A DNA stretch of 64,000 nucleotides from Amaurobius ferox (lineage: Eukaryota; Arthropoda; Arachnida; Araneae; Amaurobiidae): the NCBI GenBank assembly GCA_951213105.1, contig OX578142.1, forward strand, positions 122,664,731 through 122,728,730, in the 5' to 3' direction. Made by a program: the position numbers and the translations under genes. The notes below the pieces were generated by a model. That model did no database searches. It worked only from the letters and a program-made list of their open reading frames with translations, and was not told the origin of the DNA. The number at the start of each line of letters is the position of its first letter. Position 1 is the stretch's first letter. Shown here in pieces: positions 23,140 through 34,848 of the stretch.

Positions 23140-23324
23140 TATATTAACTCTTTTTAGTTTATACTATTTCTTGTTATTTAAGATTTTTTTATTTTAAAAC
23201 AAAAATTTAAAGCTTTTACTTTTCTGTTATAAATTACTTTTTGTGATGCAAGTTTTGTACAGAATTACAAACAGGTGAAAATTTAAAACATTGTGTAGTT
23301 TTTAAAAATTCTAATTATTTAGGA
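23140..23324 (+). repeat. 185-bp direct repeat, copy 2
   Basis: Second copy of 22485-22669; flanks differ on both sides. Confidence 0.9.
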
Positions 23325-24460
23325 CTTTCATAATTAAGTTCATATAAAGCCTAAAATATCTCAACACATTTTTAAATTTTTCCCCAAAAATTTTCAAAGT
23401 TCATCGTCTTTTAGAAACTTTTTTAAATTCACGAAAATGGGAATATTTTTTCATGATTAGTATGGTCTAGAATTTGGTGATTGTTTTTTACACCAATTTT
23501 GTTATGGCATCCGGTGTTTATAAAATGCATCTTTAACTTATAAAAGGGCATTTCCGGCCAATTTTTGTGCAAATTTAATGATATTTAACTTGTAAGAAGT
23601 TATTAGAAAATAGTCAAATGTGCATAAAATCAAAAGGAAAAGATTTCATTATGAACAAAAGCACATTTTAAAATTGACACTTCGAAAAATATGTTAAAAC
23701 TGATATGAATGATAGTCAAATTTTCATAAAAAATCGTACAGAAAAGTGTTATTTATAAGCATTTTAAAAATGATATTTCGATATAATTATATATTTTTTA
23801 AAAAACAGGATATTTTGAAGAAATAAAAAAAAAGTTGATGCATGGGTGAAATATTTAGAAGCACAATACTAGATTGATACTTTAAAAAAATAAAAAAAGT
23901 TGACACTTAGAAAAATTAAAAAAATTGATACGTGGAAGAAATTTTTAAAAACATGATACTTGGAAGAAATAAAATAAAAACATTATACTAAAAAAATAGA
24001 CTATAAAAATAGAACTATAAAAATATATTTACTATATACTATAAAAATAGAATATACACCATACTATAAAAATAGAATAAAATAAATATGATACTTAAGA
24101 AATAAAAACACACATAATTCTCAGAAGAATTTTTTTTAAAAACACTATACTTAAAAGAAATACAATTAGTCGAAAAAGGCTAATTTGTTTTATAGCAATT
24201 TGTGTTCAGTGCATCAAGAAACGTGTTTTACTTGTGCTTTGCACCTTTACTCTCTGTGTTCGCTCTCAAAAATCATTACAGTTGTGTGATACCACCGTTG
24301 ATCAGAGATGTGCATTTTTAGCACACACAAATAAAGCTGGATATACGACTGGAATAGACGTAAAAGCAAGAGAGTTGCCAGAGCTATACCAAATGGCAGA
24401 GGCTTTTTTAAGAAAAATTTATAACTACACAAATTTTCGTAAGCGGAAGGAATTTTAATA
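23325..24460. other. A-rich DNA with a degenerate repeat near 23810-24170
   Basis: The words 'gaagaaataaaa', 'ttgatacttg' and 'acatgatactt' recur at irregular 30-60 bp spacing, suggesting an old minisatellite. No gene was recognised. Confidence 0.45.
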
Positions 24461-24463
24461 TAC

Positions 24464-24975
24464 ACTGGTGGAAAAAAGTTTAAAGACAAAATATAAATTC
24501 TGAAAATTTCATAAATTTTTAATCAACCAGATTCATATTTATACACAAAATAGAACTTAAAAGAAGTAACATTGCATATTCTTAATGCAAACTTATAACA
24601 AAAATGAAATAATAAAATTACATTTAAAAAATATGTATTGAAAATAAGTTGGAAAAAAGTATAACGACAATGCAAACATTACTTGAAAAATCCTTACTAG
24701 TTAAGAATATTACCCTTATTTTTAATTATTTTGATCCTTCTGGATGTCAGATGTCATGGATTGTGTAAGTGCATTTAGAGTTTCTGCAGGGATGTTTTCC
24801 CAAGCTAGTTTGATGGCGAGACCAAGTTACATTTATTTTCATGTTTATTTTTTACGTTTATTTTTACATTGTTATTGCTGACCATTTTGGTGACCATCAC
24901 GGGCCAAAATAACCCATAAATTTTCAACATAGTTCAAATCCAGACTTCTGGCGGGATTATGCAACATAATAATAA
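24464..24975 (-). pseudogene. Tc1-like transposase remnant (C-terminal part)
   Basis: Minus-strand reading from about 24967 gives HNPARSLDLNYVENLW, the WPARSPDLNPIENLW-type signature around the catalytic Glu of Tc1/mariner transposases. It continues to GHQNGQQ and a stop. A later piece, LAWENIPAETLNALTQSM, matches the typical C-terminal end, but in broken frame. The border at 24464-24490 ('cactggtggaaaaaagtttaaa' type) resembles a Tc1 terminal repeat. The N-terminal part, the DNA-binding domain and the first Asp are absent. Confidence 0.7.
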
Positions 24976-25375
24976 AATAAATTTTATTTGTGCTCTATAA
25001 TTATTGTAATACGTTATATTTCACTGCAATTTTTTTCAGAATCAAAACTTTTTTTTTTTTCTGGCGGAATATCCTCGGATGTTCGAACACTTCTTACTGC
25101 TGTCGTTTAGCTAAGTACTGCTGTCTTTTAGCTTCTTGTCCCCTCTCTCGTGTTTCCGCGTTGAGCCAGTTCGTCACTGCTTTCTTTGGGTTCCAATTTT
25201 CACAACTTGGGAAATTAAAGTGGACGAATAAATAAGAATTTTCAAATTTGTAAAAATTTTCAACTTTGTAAAAACATATTTTCCTAGCTTAATATTTTTA
25301 TGTTTACCAAGATTACAGTGCATAAAATTTTGTAAATGTCATGTCCGCAACATGCACTATACTGTAGAATTAGTT
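24976..25375. other. No gene recognised
   Basis: Contains a T-run and a short open frame of unremarkable composition. Confidence 0.45.
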
Positions 25376-25379
25376 GCCC

Positions 25380-25880
25380 AATGTGTGATAAATATGTATA
25401 TAAACACGTAATAAATATGTGTAGAAACACAATATAAATACGTATGTAGACACATTATAAATACGTATTGGAACACGTTATAAATACGTATTGAAACACG
25501 TTATAAATACGTATTGAAACACGTTATAAATACGTATGGGAACACGTTATACATACGTATATGATACATAATATACACGTATGTGATACACAATGAACAC
25601 GTATGTGGATATACGTAATATACACGTATGTGATAAGTAATAAACACGTATGTAGATCCGTAATAATCACTTTTGTGGTTATACGTAATAGTAACGTATG
25701 TGGATACGTAATAATAACGCATGTGGATATACGTAATAAATAATAATAACGTGTGAGGATACGTATTTATGACCATTTGTAGCAGTTGGTATGCCGTATT
25801 CAAATGTATCGTTTTTCCGTAATAGTTACGTATGACCTGAAACGTAAAGATTACGTATGCTTGATAAGTAAGAATTACGT
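25380..25880. repeat. TACGTA-rich minisatellite, about 23-27 bp period
   Basis: Clearest between 25440 and 25560, where 'ttataaatacgtattgaaacacg' recurs every 23 bp. It then degenerates through 'acacgtatgtg' and 'tacgtaata' variants. Nearly every unit keeps a TACGTA or ACGTAT core although the sequence between the cores drifts. Confidence 0.8.
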
Positions 25881-25984
25881 ATTTGCGCTACTTGGTTTGC
25901 CCTTACTTATGGGCTCTCATGGTTCCGAGATACTCCTCGTAGCAATATCTATTTATAATGATACTCTATTACGACATGGATAGT

Positions 25985-26765
25985 GGTGACATCTACATTC
26001 GAAATTAGTAACAATATACCAAATCTATTAAATTTACACCACGTTTCGTGGCGTATGAAATCATAAATATGTGACAACTGGCAATCTTTACAAAACGGGT
26101 TCAAAACCTTTTATCATCAGTGAGCTACCGAATGTCAAAAGTTCTGTCTGAATGATGTTTTATTCAAATGGATCGAAAATATAAATTTTTCCCCAGAATA
26201 AAGTTAACAATTTTTTTTTTTAAACATTCTCTTTTATATCGATGAAATCAACAGAAAAGTTTAATTTACTCTATAAAATTTCCTTATAATTTTTTCAAAC
26301 TTTGAATATGTCTGTGAAAGTCAGGACTGACCCACATTATAAAATCTAACCGCATTATAAAATCTATCGTCCAAGAGAAATATAGTTGGCTTAGCTCCAG
26401 TTCGTGGGTTTGGTTGGGCCGAAGCCCATGGAAGTCTATGGGACAAATCTGAGTCTCTATAGATATCTACAGCCTGGATCCGTGCAGATTTATAACGTAA
26501 CTTTTGCTTATGTGCAGCAGAGGACTCTCGCTCGTCACTAATGTTAATGCAACTTTCAGTATATAAATATTAATTGATGATTTAAATTGTCTGCTTTCTA
26601 AATTATTTTATTCAAATTGCCTAATTACGCGCTAATTAATAACATTTAATATTTTTATTATTATTATAAATAAATAATAGGATTTTTTTGAAGTACTAGT
26701 CGCTTTGAAAAAACAAAAAAAACAAAAGAAGATGGATGGGTGGATAGATAAATAGTTATATAGAG
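25985..26765. other. No gene recognised
   Basis: Mixed AT-rich DNA. A GC-richer block at about 26390-26490 has no recognisable similarity. A short GATG/GATA simple sequence lies near 26730-26755. Confidence 0.45.
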
Positions 26766-27134
26766 AGACCAGCATACCCATTATTCGTATGGAGTATATA
26801 ATATAAAGAAACTTAAAATTCACAATCATGTGCAAATTCTTATAGTATACTAAATGACACTGTTAATCAAATTACTCTGTTAAAATATTTAATTTAGTGC
26901 TCGTAAAAAGAAGTTTAAGAATCTCTGTTCTCGCAATACAAAATTATCATCACCGGCAGATCTGAGGAATAAAACATCCTGGTCCCGTTTGTTAGCAAAT
27001 TTACAAAAATATGAAATTGTATCAATATATGCAAAATAAAAGCGTTAAAATTGTATGGGACCCGTACTATTTATATACGCAAATATTAAAAGATATACCC
27101 TGTATTAGTAGATTACACGTATAAAATGAAAATA

Positions 27135-29438
27135 CAGTGAAACCCCGATTTTACGCCCCCCGAATCTACGTTTTCCCCGCATTTTGCGTTTTTTTCATCA
27201 GGTCCCATTTTTCCGTATACCAATACATGTTAATTTAACCCGGATTGAAAGTTTGTTATTTATGGACTTTCCCGCATTTTACGTTTTTTCCCTGGACTGG
27301 AAAGTAAAAAAAAAAAAATTAAAATTTGCAATAATTTACAAAAAAATTTGCAAAAAAAAAGCAATACTACTATTTTTTCCTTTTGTGCTTTTTTAAAGCT
27401 AATCCACGTTGTTGAAAGTTAATCATGAAAACAGAAACGCATTCCACAGACTCCTGTCTTCTGAAATCCTGTCTCCCTGTCCAGACTCCTGTCTTCTTGG
27501 ATTCCCCCCCCCCCTCCTTTGTTGAACACCCGCTGTCGCCGACTGCTCCCTTCCCGGGGAAGAACACTCCAGTTAACCAATCAGATGGGGTGGCTCCTTT
27601 TCTTTCGTCGGGGAGGGGGGGGGGGGCAGGCCTTACCCTGCTCCACGTTTCCAGATAAACCTTTCAGTTGCTGTTTAGCACGCGGTGGTCGCATTCTAAC
27701 CTTTTTGTGCCAAAATGACGAGTAAAAAATGCAAAAACTTTTCTGTTTCTGAGAAAGCCGAAATTGTTAAACAATTTGATGAATTTCACGGAACCAAATT
27801 AGCGTTCGCTCAATCGCAAGGAATTCCCGTAGCAACCCTGCAATCCATACTACAGAAAAAAGAATGCATTGAAAAAAACATCGAGAAAGTGGGTGAAAAA
27901 AATTCCAAGAAACGGAAAACATTGAAAAAATCGCCGTACGACGAGCTGGAAGGTATCTTAGTAAAGTGGTTGAAAGAAGCTCGTGCCGCGAATGTACCTA
28001 TAAATGGCACGATAATAAGAGAAAAAGCTCTAGAAATCGCCGATAGGCTTGGTGGTTTGAAAGACTTCACAGCTTCAAATGGCTGGATTGACAGAATGAA
28101 AAAAAGACATAATCTTATGTATAGATCGCTTTCGGGAGAATCATCAAGTGTAGATGAAGCTACAATAGAAGAATGGAAGAAAAATCTACCAAATTTGACC
28201 AAAGGATACAAGTCAAAGGACGTATTCAATGCGGACGAGACCGGACTTTTCTTTAACCTCCTACCGGATAAAAGTTACGTTGCTAAAGGACACTCCTGCC
28301 ATGGAGGGAAGATTTCTAAATTGCGCCTTACGGTTTTACTGTGCTGTAATTCTGATGGAAGTGAGAAGCTGACGCCTCTTGTTGTTGGAAAGTCGCGCAA
28401 ACCACGATGCTTCAAAAACGTTAGAAGTTTTCCGACAAAGTACGAAGCAAACATAAAAGCGTGGATAACCCAAGCCCTTTTCGAAGACTTTTTGTGCAAA
28501 CTAAACAAACAAATGAAGTTGCAAAATCGTAAAATAATTTTGTTCATTGATCACATCCGGATTTGCAGCTGTCTAATGTGCGTGTCGTATTTTTTCCTGC
28601 AAATTGTACAAGCAAATTGCAGCCTTGTGATCTCGGCATTATTCGACCTTTCAAGGTTTATTACAGAAAGCAACTTGTCCGGAAAGCTGTAGCTGAACTA
28701 CAAAATGGAAACCTAAATGACGCCTGTAAACTAAAGTTAAGTGTTCTAGAGGCTATGCATTTTATTTCTGCGTCATGGAGAAACGTTACACAACAGTGCA
28801 TTTCACATTGTTTTGAAGAAAGCGGAATCGTAGAGTCTAATGAACCGGGAACAGATGAAGAATCAGCTGCGGTGGACTCGGAGGAGAACGAAACACTTAT
28901 CTATGACTTCGGCGATTACATCCCGGAAAACTTAGCAACATGCGAAGCTGAAAGAGTTACTGCTCCATCCGTAGACGACCTTATGGACTTTTCGTCCGCC
29001 GATGATATGAACAAGAACAACCGGAAACACAGCCCGTCCCTTCTTTCAGTATTGCATTGAAGAGCTTACAAATAGTGAAAGACTATTTTCTTTCTTATAA
29101 AGACCAGGAAAAAAACTTGCAAAGTATTTCAATCCTAGAAGATGCTGCATTCACTTTGAACTCAATGACTAAAAAACAATGCAATATTACGGACTATTTT
29201 CAACCTAAACGCCAGGATTCGTAACTAAATGTGTTAAAATGATCTTAAAATGGTATGTATAATAATGTTCTTTTCGTAAAATACACATATTATACCTTTT
29301 GAAAGAGTCATCTTTACTACCTTTAGTTTTTTTCTATTTGATTTTTGCATTCTATGTATTTCCCGTATTTCATGTTTTTCCCGCATTTTACGTTTTTTCA
29401 CCCAGTCCCTTGAGAAACGTGAAATCGGGGTTTCACTG
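27135..29438 (+). mobile_element. Tigger (pogo-type) DNA transposon, complete ends
   Basis: Terminal inverted repeats CAGTGAAACCCCGATTTTACG (27135) and its counterpart ending at 29438 (one mismatch over 21). TA flanks both sides (27133-27134 and 29439-29440), the standard pogo/Tigger target duplication. Subterminal words of the form CCCGCATTTTACGTTTT recur near both ends (27176, 27270, 29382), possible transposase-binding sites. Size 2304 bp. It is inserted into an H1 element whose uninterrupted version is visible near 46700. Confidence 0.92.
27715..29224 (+). pseudogene. Tigger transposase, disrupted by two frame breaks
   Basis: Would cut and paste the Tigger element in the nucleus. Residues 1-55: psq/CENP-B N-terminal helix-turn-helix. 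Residues about 72-135: second CENP-B/Tc5-type DNA-binding domain. The DDE domain follows, with first Asp at NADETG (residue 174), second Asp in IILFID (residue 279) and third in the downstream frame within LQPCDLGIIRPFK. The frame breaks right after the second Asp: comparison with the family DN..AH pattern suggests about 10 bases missing around 28551, removing the Asn and neighbouring residues; coding resumes as HPDLQLSNV. A second shift near 29040-29055 moves to a third frame that carries a typical C terminus (QCNITDYFQPK) and stops at 29222-29224. The ATG at 27715 is the natural start. Non-functional as it stands. Confidence 0.88.
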
Positions 29439-30116
29439 TATTAATAAATTCGTAATCTTTAAACCTGAAGGCAGTAATTGATTCCAATATATGCCAAAAT
29501 GAAAGTGCTAAAATTATATCGGAAGATACCCGTACTAATTATAATGTCGCAGATTAGCAAATATGTCCGTGTGTTAGTAGAAGATTACCCGTATTAAAAT
29601 ACGAGTTTTAAAAATATTTGCCAAAATAGAACAGATGACGTAATAAATTGAAAATATCAATAATCCCCGTAATCTTTATACCAGAAGGCCGTAATTGATT
29701 TCAATATATGCCAATATATGTCCAGACATGCCAATATATCTGTACTACATATATTCTCGTAGATTAGAAGATATACCCGCGCATTTGTAGAATATTATCA
29801 GTACTACGTACAATATATGAGTTTCAACAATTTTTGCCATAATAAAACAATGGCATAATAACTTGAAAATATCAATAATACCCGAAAATATCATAAATAA
29901 CAGTGTTTAAACCTGAAGACTGTAATTGATATTATCCAGTCAAAAATGCAATGTCAATCAAAATTTATTTTATATGCATATCTTTATTATTCACATCGGA
30001 AAATACTTAATAAAATCCTCTACCGCATAAACACATTGGATTTAAATCCGTTGTTAAGCGACATGATATCATTTTCTTCAAATAAATTGGATAGCATTAT
30101 TCAGACGATAAAAACT

Positions 30117-30205
30117 TCAAATTACTGGCCAGTCGACGCTCTACCGTTGAGCTACTGGGACGAAATTGCAAGCTCTTATGGTCGAAGTGGAATCTGCAGT
30201 TGTAC
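30117..30205 (-). repeat. SINE fragment
   Basis: Same family as 7990-8115, from 'actggccagtcgacg' onward, with the B-box half missing. It joins the H1 remnant on its left. Confidence 0.6.
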
Positions 30206-30239
30206 AGCATTATTTAATTACTAAAAATCGACAACAGTA

Positions 30240-30960
30240 ACGAACGAAACGCGTATGCGGTAAGTAATAAATACCTGTTAAAAAGTTGTATCATCTGAGC
30301 TTATAATACGATGACACTTATGCACTACTTGCCAAAGTACTCTGTCATATTTTTACTCATATGCATTATCTCTGTGGGAAGGCATTTTAAACAGGCTTTA
30401 CACTAGATTTCTTCTCATGTAAGTGTTGCTTATTGTATAATTCCAAAATATTACAGGAATTCGCCAATAACCATATTGTGGCAAATAAATACTTTCTGTA
30501 ACATTTTTCTTGTCAATTCCTACTCAGACGATGATCTATAATTTCTGTATGGTTTTGTTGCCGAGTTCGTTATCCTAACTTTTTAAATTTTCCTTTAGGG
30601 GCGCTGCAATCCTTTTTATTCGATTACAAAGTTGCAGAGCATTATGTAATTAGTAGGAATTGATACCGGAAACGAACAAAATGCAAAATGGAAGGCAATA
30701 AATATTTGTTAACAAGTTGTATCATCAGGGTCGATAATAATACTAACCATACAATGCTCTACAACTTGTGAAATTGATATTTTCGTTTATCTCGTTTTGC
30801 TGCTAATTTCCCACCCTAACTTTCAAAATTCGCTGCTAGGGGTGCTACAATCGCTTTTACTCGACCCGGCATGCCCACTTTACTATAGATAGTACACTCT
30901 TTGGACCTTTTCTAGCGAAGTTATTGAAGTTGGTAAAGGCATGCTTAGGAACCCAGAATA
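30240..30960. repeat. Diverged duplicated block
   Basis: 'gttaaaaagttgtatcatc' near 30280 and 'gttaacaagttgtatcatc' near 30707 head similar stretches. The pieces around 30595-30625 and 30835-30865 ('ggggcgctgcaatc', 'ggggtgctacaatc') also correspond. An old tandem duplication; no coding seen. Confidence 0.5.
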
Positions 30961-30962
30961 TA

Positions 30963-32449
30963 TACTGGTTTCCAAAAGTTAAACACGGATGATAAAATCA
31001 ACAAAAAATGGAAAAATAAAGCTTTGATTAACTTTTGAGAATTGTACATGAAGGTAGCAAATGTATTATGCCTTAAAGAAAATAAGAATTATGTGCAAAG
31101 ATGAAAAAAATATTTATTTTTCGTAAGTTATATGATGACGTCACATTTGGGTCACTAGCAAAATGATGTTTAAAGGCAAACAAACCAAACGAAACTTACA
31201 TTAATATGGTATGTGACCACCCCGGACCTTCACACAAACTTTACAACGATTTTCCATGCTTTCAATGAGGTGATCAACCATTGCAGATGCGAGCAATGGC
31301 CATTCCTCCAATAGGGCAGTTTCCAACTCTCTGAGACTGGCTGGAGGAGGCAAACGTGCAGAGACAGCACACCTGAGGGCATCCCAAAGGTTTTCTATGG
31401 GATTAAGGTCGGGGGAATACGCCGGCCATTCCATACGAGAAATGCCCTAACTTTCCAGGTATTCGTAAACGATGTTAGCTGGATGGGGACGGGCATTATG
31501 ATCCATCATAAGAAGGAAATCAGGACCTACTGCTGCAGCTTACAGGCTCTCAATGGTGTCTATAGCACTTCACCTCAATACCGCGCAGCCGCTACAGAAC
31601 CGCCTTTAAAGATGTGCAGCTCTGTGCGATATCCCATTGAAATAGCAGCCCACACCATGACGCTGCCACCTCTGAATGCGTGGTGGTCGATGATGTTCGT
31701 GACCTGATTGCTTGTGCCTCATTCTTTCCAGACCCTTACAAGCTTATCATCTGATTCCAGGGCAAATCTGGACTCGTCCGTGAACAGGACGTTGCACCAA
31801 TCTGAGACAGTCCAATTGACATGTTAATGACACCACTTTAATCTTGCCCCTCTGGCTTCGACCGTTAGTGGAACACTAAAACGTGTTACTTGGGCGTACA
31901 GCCCCTTCACGTGGAGCCTTCGGCGCACAGTACTGACCGATATTGTCTTACCAAGTGCCTCTGCAACCATGGATGTAACAGTTGTGGAAATCGCTCGTCG
32001 ATTCCACTGGGCTACTATAGCGATATACCGATCAGAGGGGGTGGTAATCCTTGGATGACTGAGCACAGGTCTCCGGAAAAATGTTTGACTTGTTTGAAAC
32101 TGTTTTAATAATCGAGAAGCTTCAATGCGTCCGACAGTACGCCAGCGCTCACTATCTGTCATTCTTCTTCTTTCAGCCATAGAAACACGAATATCATAAA
32201 AAATAATCCTACAAAATTATAAACACTCCGTATCAGCATTTAAATGCACCTCTTCAAACTCTTCAGAATGCTGGCGTCTTCATCGACTGCCTAATTAGCA
32301 TATATCCGGGCAGTCAATCGTGATTGGTTGTAACATACGATATTTGCATACTGCCATCTACACCCGCAGCGATTTTCAGCCACTCAAATTCAAATACGCT
32401 TTCGAAAAATGAAAATTTGCATTGCATGATTAACTTTTGGAAGTTAGTG
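30963..32449 (-). mobile_element. Tc1-like DNA transposon with terminal inverted repeats
   Basis: The left end 'tactggtttccaaaagttaa' and the reverse complement of the right end 'cactaacttccaaaagttaa' match at most positions. Both are flanked by TA (30961-30962 and 32450-32451). Length about 1.49 kb, ordinary for a Tc1-like element with a single transposase gene. Confidence 0.85.
31201..32180 (-). pseudogene. Tc1-like transposase, degenerate
   Basis: Starts MAERRRMTDSERW at 32180. The paired-type DNA-binding region appears shortened: 'GRIEA' jumps to 'SRLLKQFQTS', where the family normally has a further helix-turn-helix, suggesting loss of about 25 residues. The second recognition domain (STVRRRLHVKGLYA) is present. 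The catalytic core gives LFTDESRF (first Asp), MMDHNARPH (second site) and WPAYSPDLNPIENLW (Glu), DD34E spacing. At the second site the Asp normally preceding NARPH is His, a single-base change. Frame breaks or stops occur near 31822, in the 31550-31720 interval, and before GISRMEW (about 31449). Non-functional. Confidence 0.82.
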
Positions 32450-32451
32450 TA

Positions 32452-32890
32452 TTTCATTTGTGTTGAATGATAGGAACTTTTGTCACCAATTCTTGATCCA
32501 TTTAGTACAATGTCGCCAAATTTTGAAAAATGTCTGTCTCCATCATGATTTTAAGCAGGCTATAGCTTAAGGAAAACAGTTTGAGTAGCTAATGTTCCTG
32601 ATGAAGGTACTTATATTACGGTCAAAAAAGCAACATTGTATTATTTTCAGCATTTTCTAAAGACGTTTGTAGCACCTATTTTTTCTATTTGAAACATTTC
32701 TGTCAATTATCTGTATATGTATTCATATTTCATTAATATTTTGGGTTTTCATTTCGTCTGTTTGTTCTGAGAAATTAAAAAGCAGAAATCTAATTATACA
32801 TGTTTTGTACCCTAATATTGATAAAATTCTAGTGCTATATTATAAAAACTTTTAAAGTGATAATGAACTGATTTAGAATGTTGAAATGCA
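32452..32890. other. No gene recognised
   Basis: AT-rich DNA between the Tc1-like element and the foldback element. Confidence 0.5.
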
Positions 32891-32891
32891 G

Positions 32892-33502
32892 CTCAAATCA
32901 AGACAAATAAGCACACGTACGTTTCGAAAAATCAACAAAATTTCTTTCTTCAGTGCAAAAAGTCTAGACCTAAACTTCTAAATAAGCACAAGACTATATC
33001 TTCCCAAATTTACTTATGCTCGACCTAGATCGCACGACCTACCCGAAGGTGTAAGGTATCTGTTTGGACGGCCGGGATAATGCCACCCAATTTAGACCGG
33101 AACCCAGTTGGGCGACATCCACAGAGATCGTACCCTCCTTCTCCTGTTATTAAATTATCGAAGGGACTTTCGGACCCACAGACTTAACGTGCCCGTACTC
33201 CGTGTAAGCATGACGATGATTTTAGGCAGAGTCCAGAACTTGGATCCTCCGAGTGCAATCTCCGTGCTCTAAACACTGGGTTATCCTCCCTATGTAGGCC
33301 AAATTGAAACGGCTGAACCACGTCTGAATATAGTAGTATGAAAAGGTGGCTTCTCTTTCGTGTCACTATACTGAGATGCCATTCAGTTTGGCCGACATAG
33401 CTTTGCGCTTTTTTGGGCGTTCAGGTCCAGACTTTCTGCAATGAAGAAGGAAACACAGTTGGTTTCCGAAACGTACGTATGCTTATTTGTCTTAATTTGC
33501 GC
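32892..33502. mobile_element. Foldback/MITE-like element with about 80-bp inverted ends
   Basis: Left arm 32892-32971 and right arm 33423-33502 are imperfect reverse complements sharing 'aagacaaataagca' and 'acgtacgtttcg' blocks and an 'agtct.gacct' inner limit. The interior is a minus-strand SINE copy. No target duplication could be fixed and no transposase is encoded. Confidence 0.75.
33030..33300 (-). repeat. tRNA-derived SINE related to the H2 internal repeats
   Basis: The minus strand reads 'ataacccagtgtttagagc' (degenerate A box), 'gggtacgatctctgtggatg', 'gggttccggtctaaattggg' and 'ccgtccaaacagata', the same order as the repeated units of H2 at 39.9-42.7 kb. Its B box is decayed. Confidence 0.7.
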
Positions 33503-34234
33503 TACATTTTACGTTTTAAACCAGTTAATTGTTGAATGTACGCAAAGTCAAGTGCTTTAATTACTTTTAAAGTGCCTTCCTAATTATAGGAAATTAAATG
33601 TACGATTGTAAGATATGGCTAGTTAAGCCGTACAACTGAAAAAAATGAATGTACAGGAGTATTCCTGTGAAAGGCTGCACTAATATAGAAAAAGCTCATG
33701 AAATAGAAATAATTTTTTTAGATCAGCGTCGTGTTCAAGATGTTACAAACCTTACTTTGCTGCAGAAAACGAGTGTTGAAAGAATCGAGTGAATTACCAT
33801 GAGATTTTGTATGCTTGTTTTGATCGCTAACCACAATAAGTTTATCGTTTTCAAACAAAATCGAGAAATAAGAAAGATTCCGCTATTGTTTTCTCGAAAT
33901 TTCAATGTGTTTTATTCTGCAGATAAATGGATGATATCATATTGATACATATCATATTTTTTTTGTTTGTCTTTACAATTTTTTGTGTCGAAGGGGTTGC
34001 ACTAATGACTTGCATTTTAATTAGATCTGAGTGATCGGTATCTGGTTAATCGCACATTCGGTGAACAGATTAAAATAGAAATAATTTTATTCCGTTATTA
34101 TCTAACTTGATTGACTGGTACATGGTTAATCGCGCCTTTGGCGAAACGTATTTTGAAAAATTATAAATTTTTAAATATTAAATGCTTTAGTCGATAAATA
34201 TTATATTGACTCATTATATTGGCTTATTACTATT

Positions 34235-34450
34235 GACTCATTCAAAGCAATTATTTGTGTACCATAGCCAGTGTAAATTACAATAAAAATATTACCAGTA
34301 ACTTAACATTTGTATAAAGAGAGCATTGTATATTCAAGATACATTTTTTACAATTTTATATTATAAACGAAAGATGCATTAAGCAATGTTAAGAAATTAA
34401 CAAAAGGCAGTAACACAGGTGTAATATTTTTTTTAAACACATTTACTTAC
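34235..34450 (+). repeat. Diverged direct repeat, copy 1
   Basis: Pairs with 34849-35095, sharing 'gactcattcaaa.caatta', 'agtgtaaatt' and 'cttaa.atttgtataaa' blocks in order. Confidence 0.7.
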
Positions 34451-34848
34451 TTTTTATTTATTTAACTTGGTTCACTTCCCCGCTTTTTTTTTATTTCAAA
34501 ACAACATATAAAGATACGTGAAATTTCAAAATATATAAAATTTCAAAACAATATATGGAAACAATGGAAAACAGAATTATATATCACTGTATTCTGGTAC
34601 AAAGATGTAATATAATTTCTAAAAATATTTGTTTATTTTTTATTTTAGTTTACTTTTGGGGTATTTGCTATGTATCTTCAATGAAGAACAAGTTACAATG
34701 AAAAACAAGTTAGATCCCCAAAACATTCATTTTTTGATAATGAGCTCGAAACAATACGCAGAGATGGCAGCCTAGTTTGAAACTGCTCAACTTGAAAGGT
34801 TATTTCAAACTGGTCACATTTTAATTTCACTAGAAATACATTAATATT

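Larger units (their letters stand above)
26770..30115 (-). mobile_element. Helitron-like family H1 copy interrupted by Tigger
   Basis: 26770-27134 plus 29439-30115 aligns with the H1 units at 37.4-49 kb, starting at the degenerate 3' hairpin region ('cagcatacccattattcgtatgg') and continuing into 'acacattggatttaaatccg' near 30030. The two halves rejoin exactly when 27135-29438 is removed. The H1 5' end is lost at about 30116, where a SINE fragment begins. Confidence 0.75.

Noticed and set aside
24234..24489. Overlapping plus and minus frames of 74 and 80 residues
   Set aside because: No family resemblance, no splice context, and both strands are open, so coding cannot be supported.
25380..25880. 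CRISPR-like array
   Set aside because: The repeats are short, degenerate and without unique spacers of fixed size, and the DNA is eukaryotic.
27810..28229. 139-residue minus-strand frame opposite the Tigger transposase
   Set aside because: Antisense shadow of a recognisable transposase; no independent motif.
32592..32630. Hammerhead ribozyme core (CTGATGA near 32598)
   Set aside because: No matching GAAA strand or closing stems nearby; a single seven-base word is not enough.
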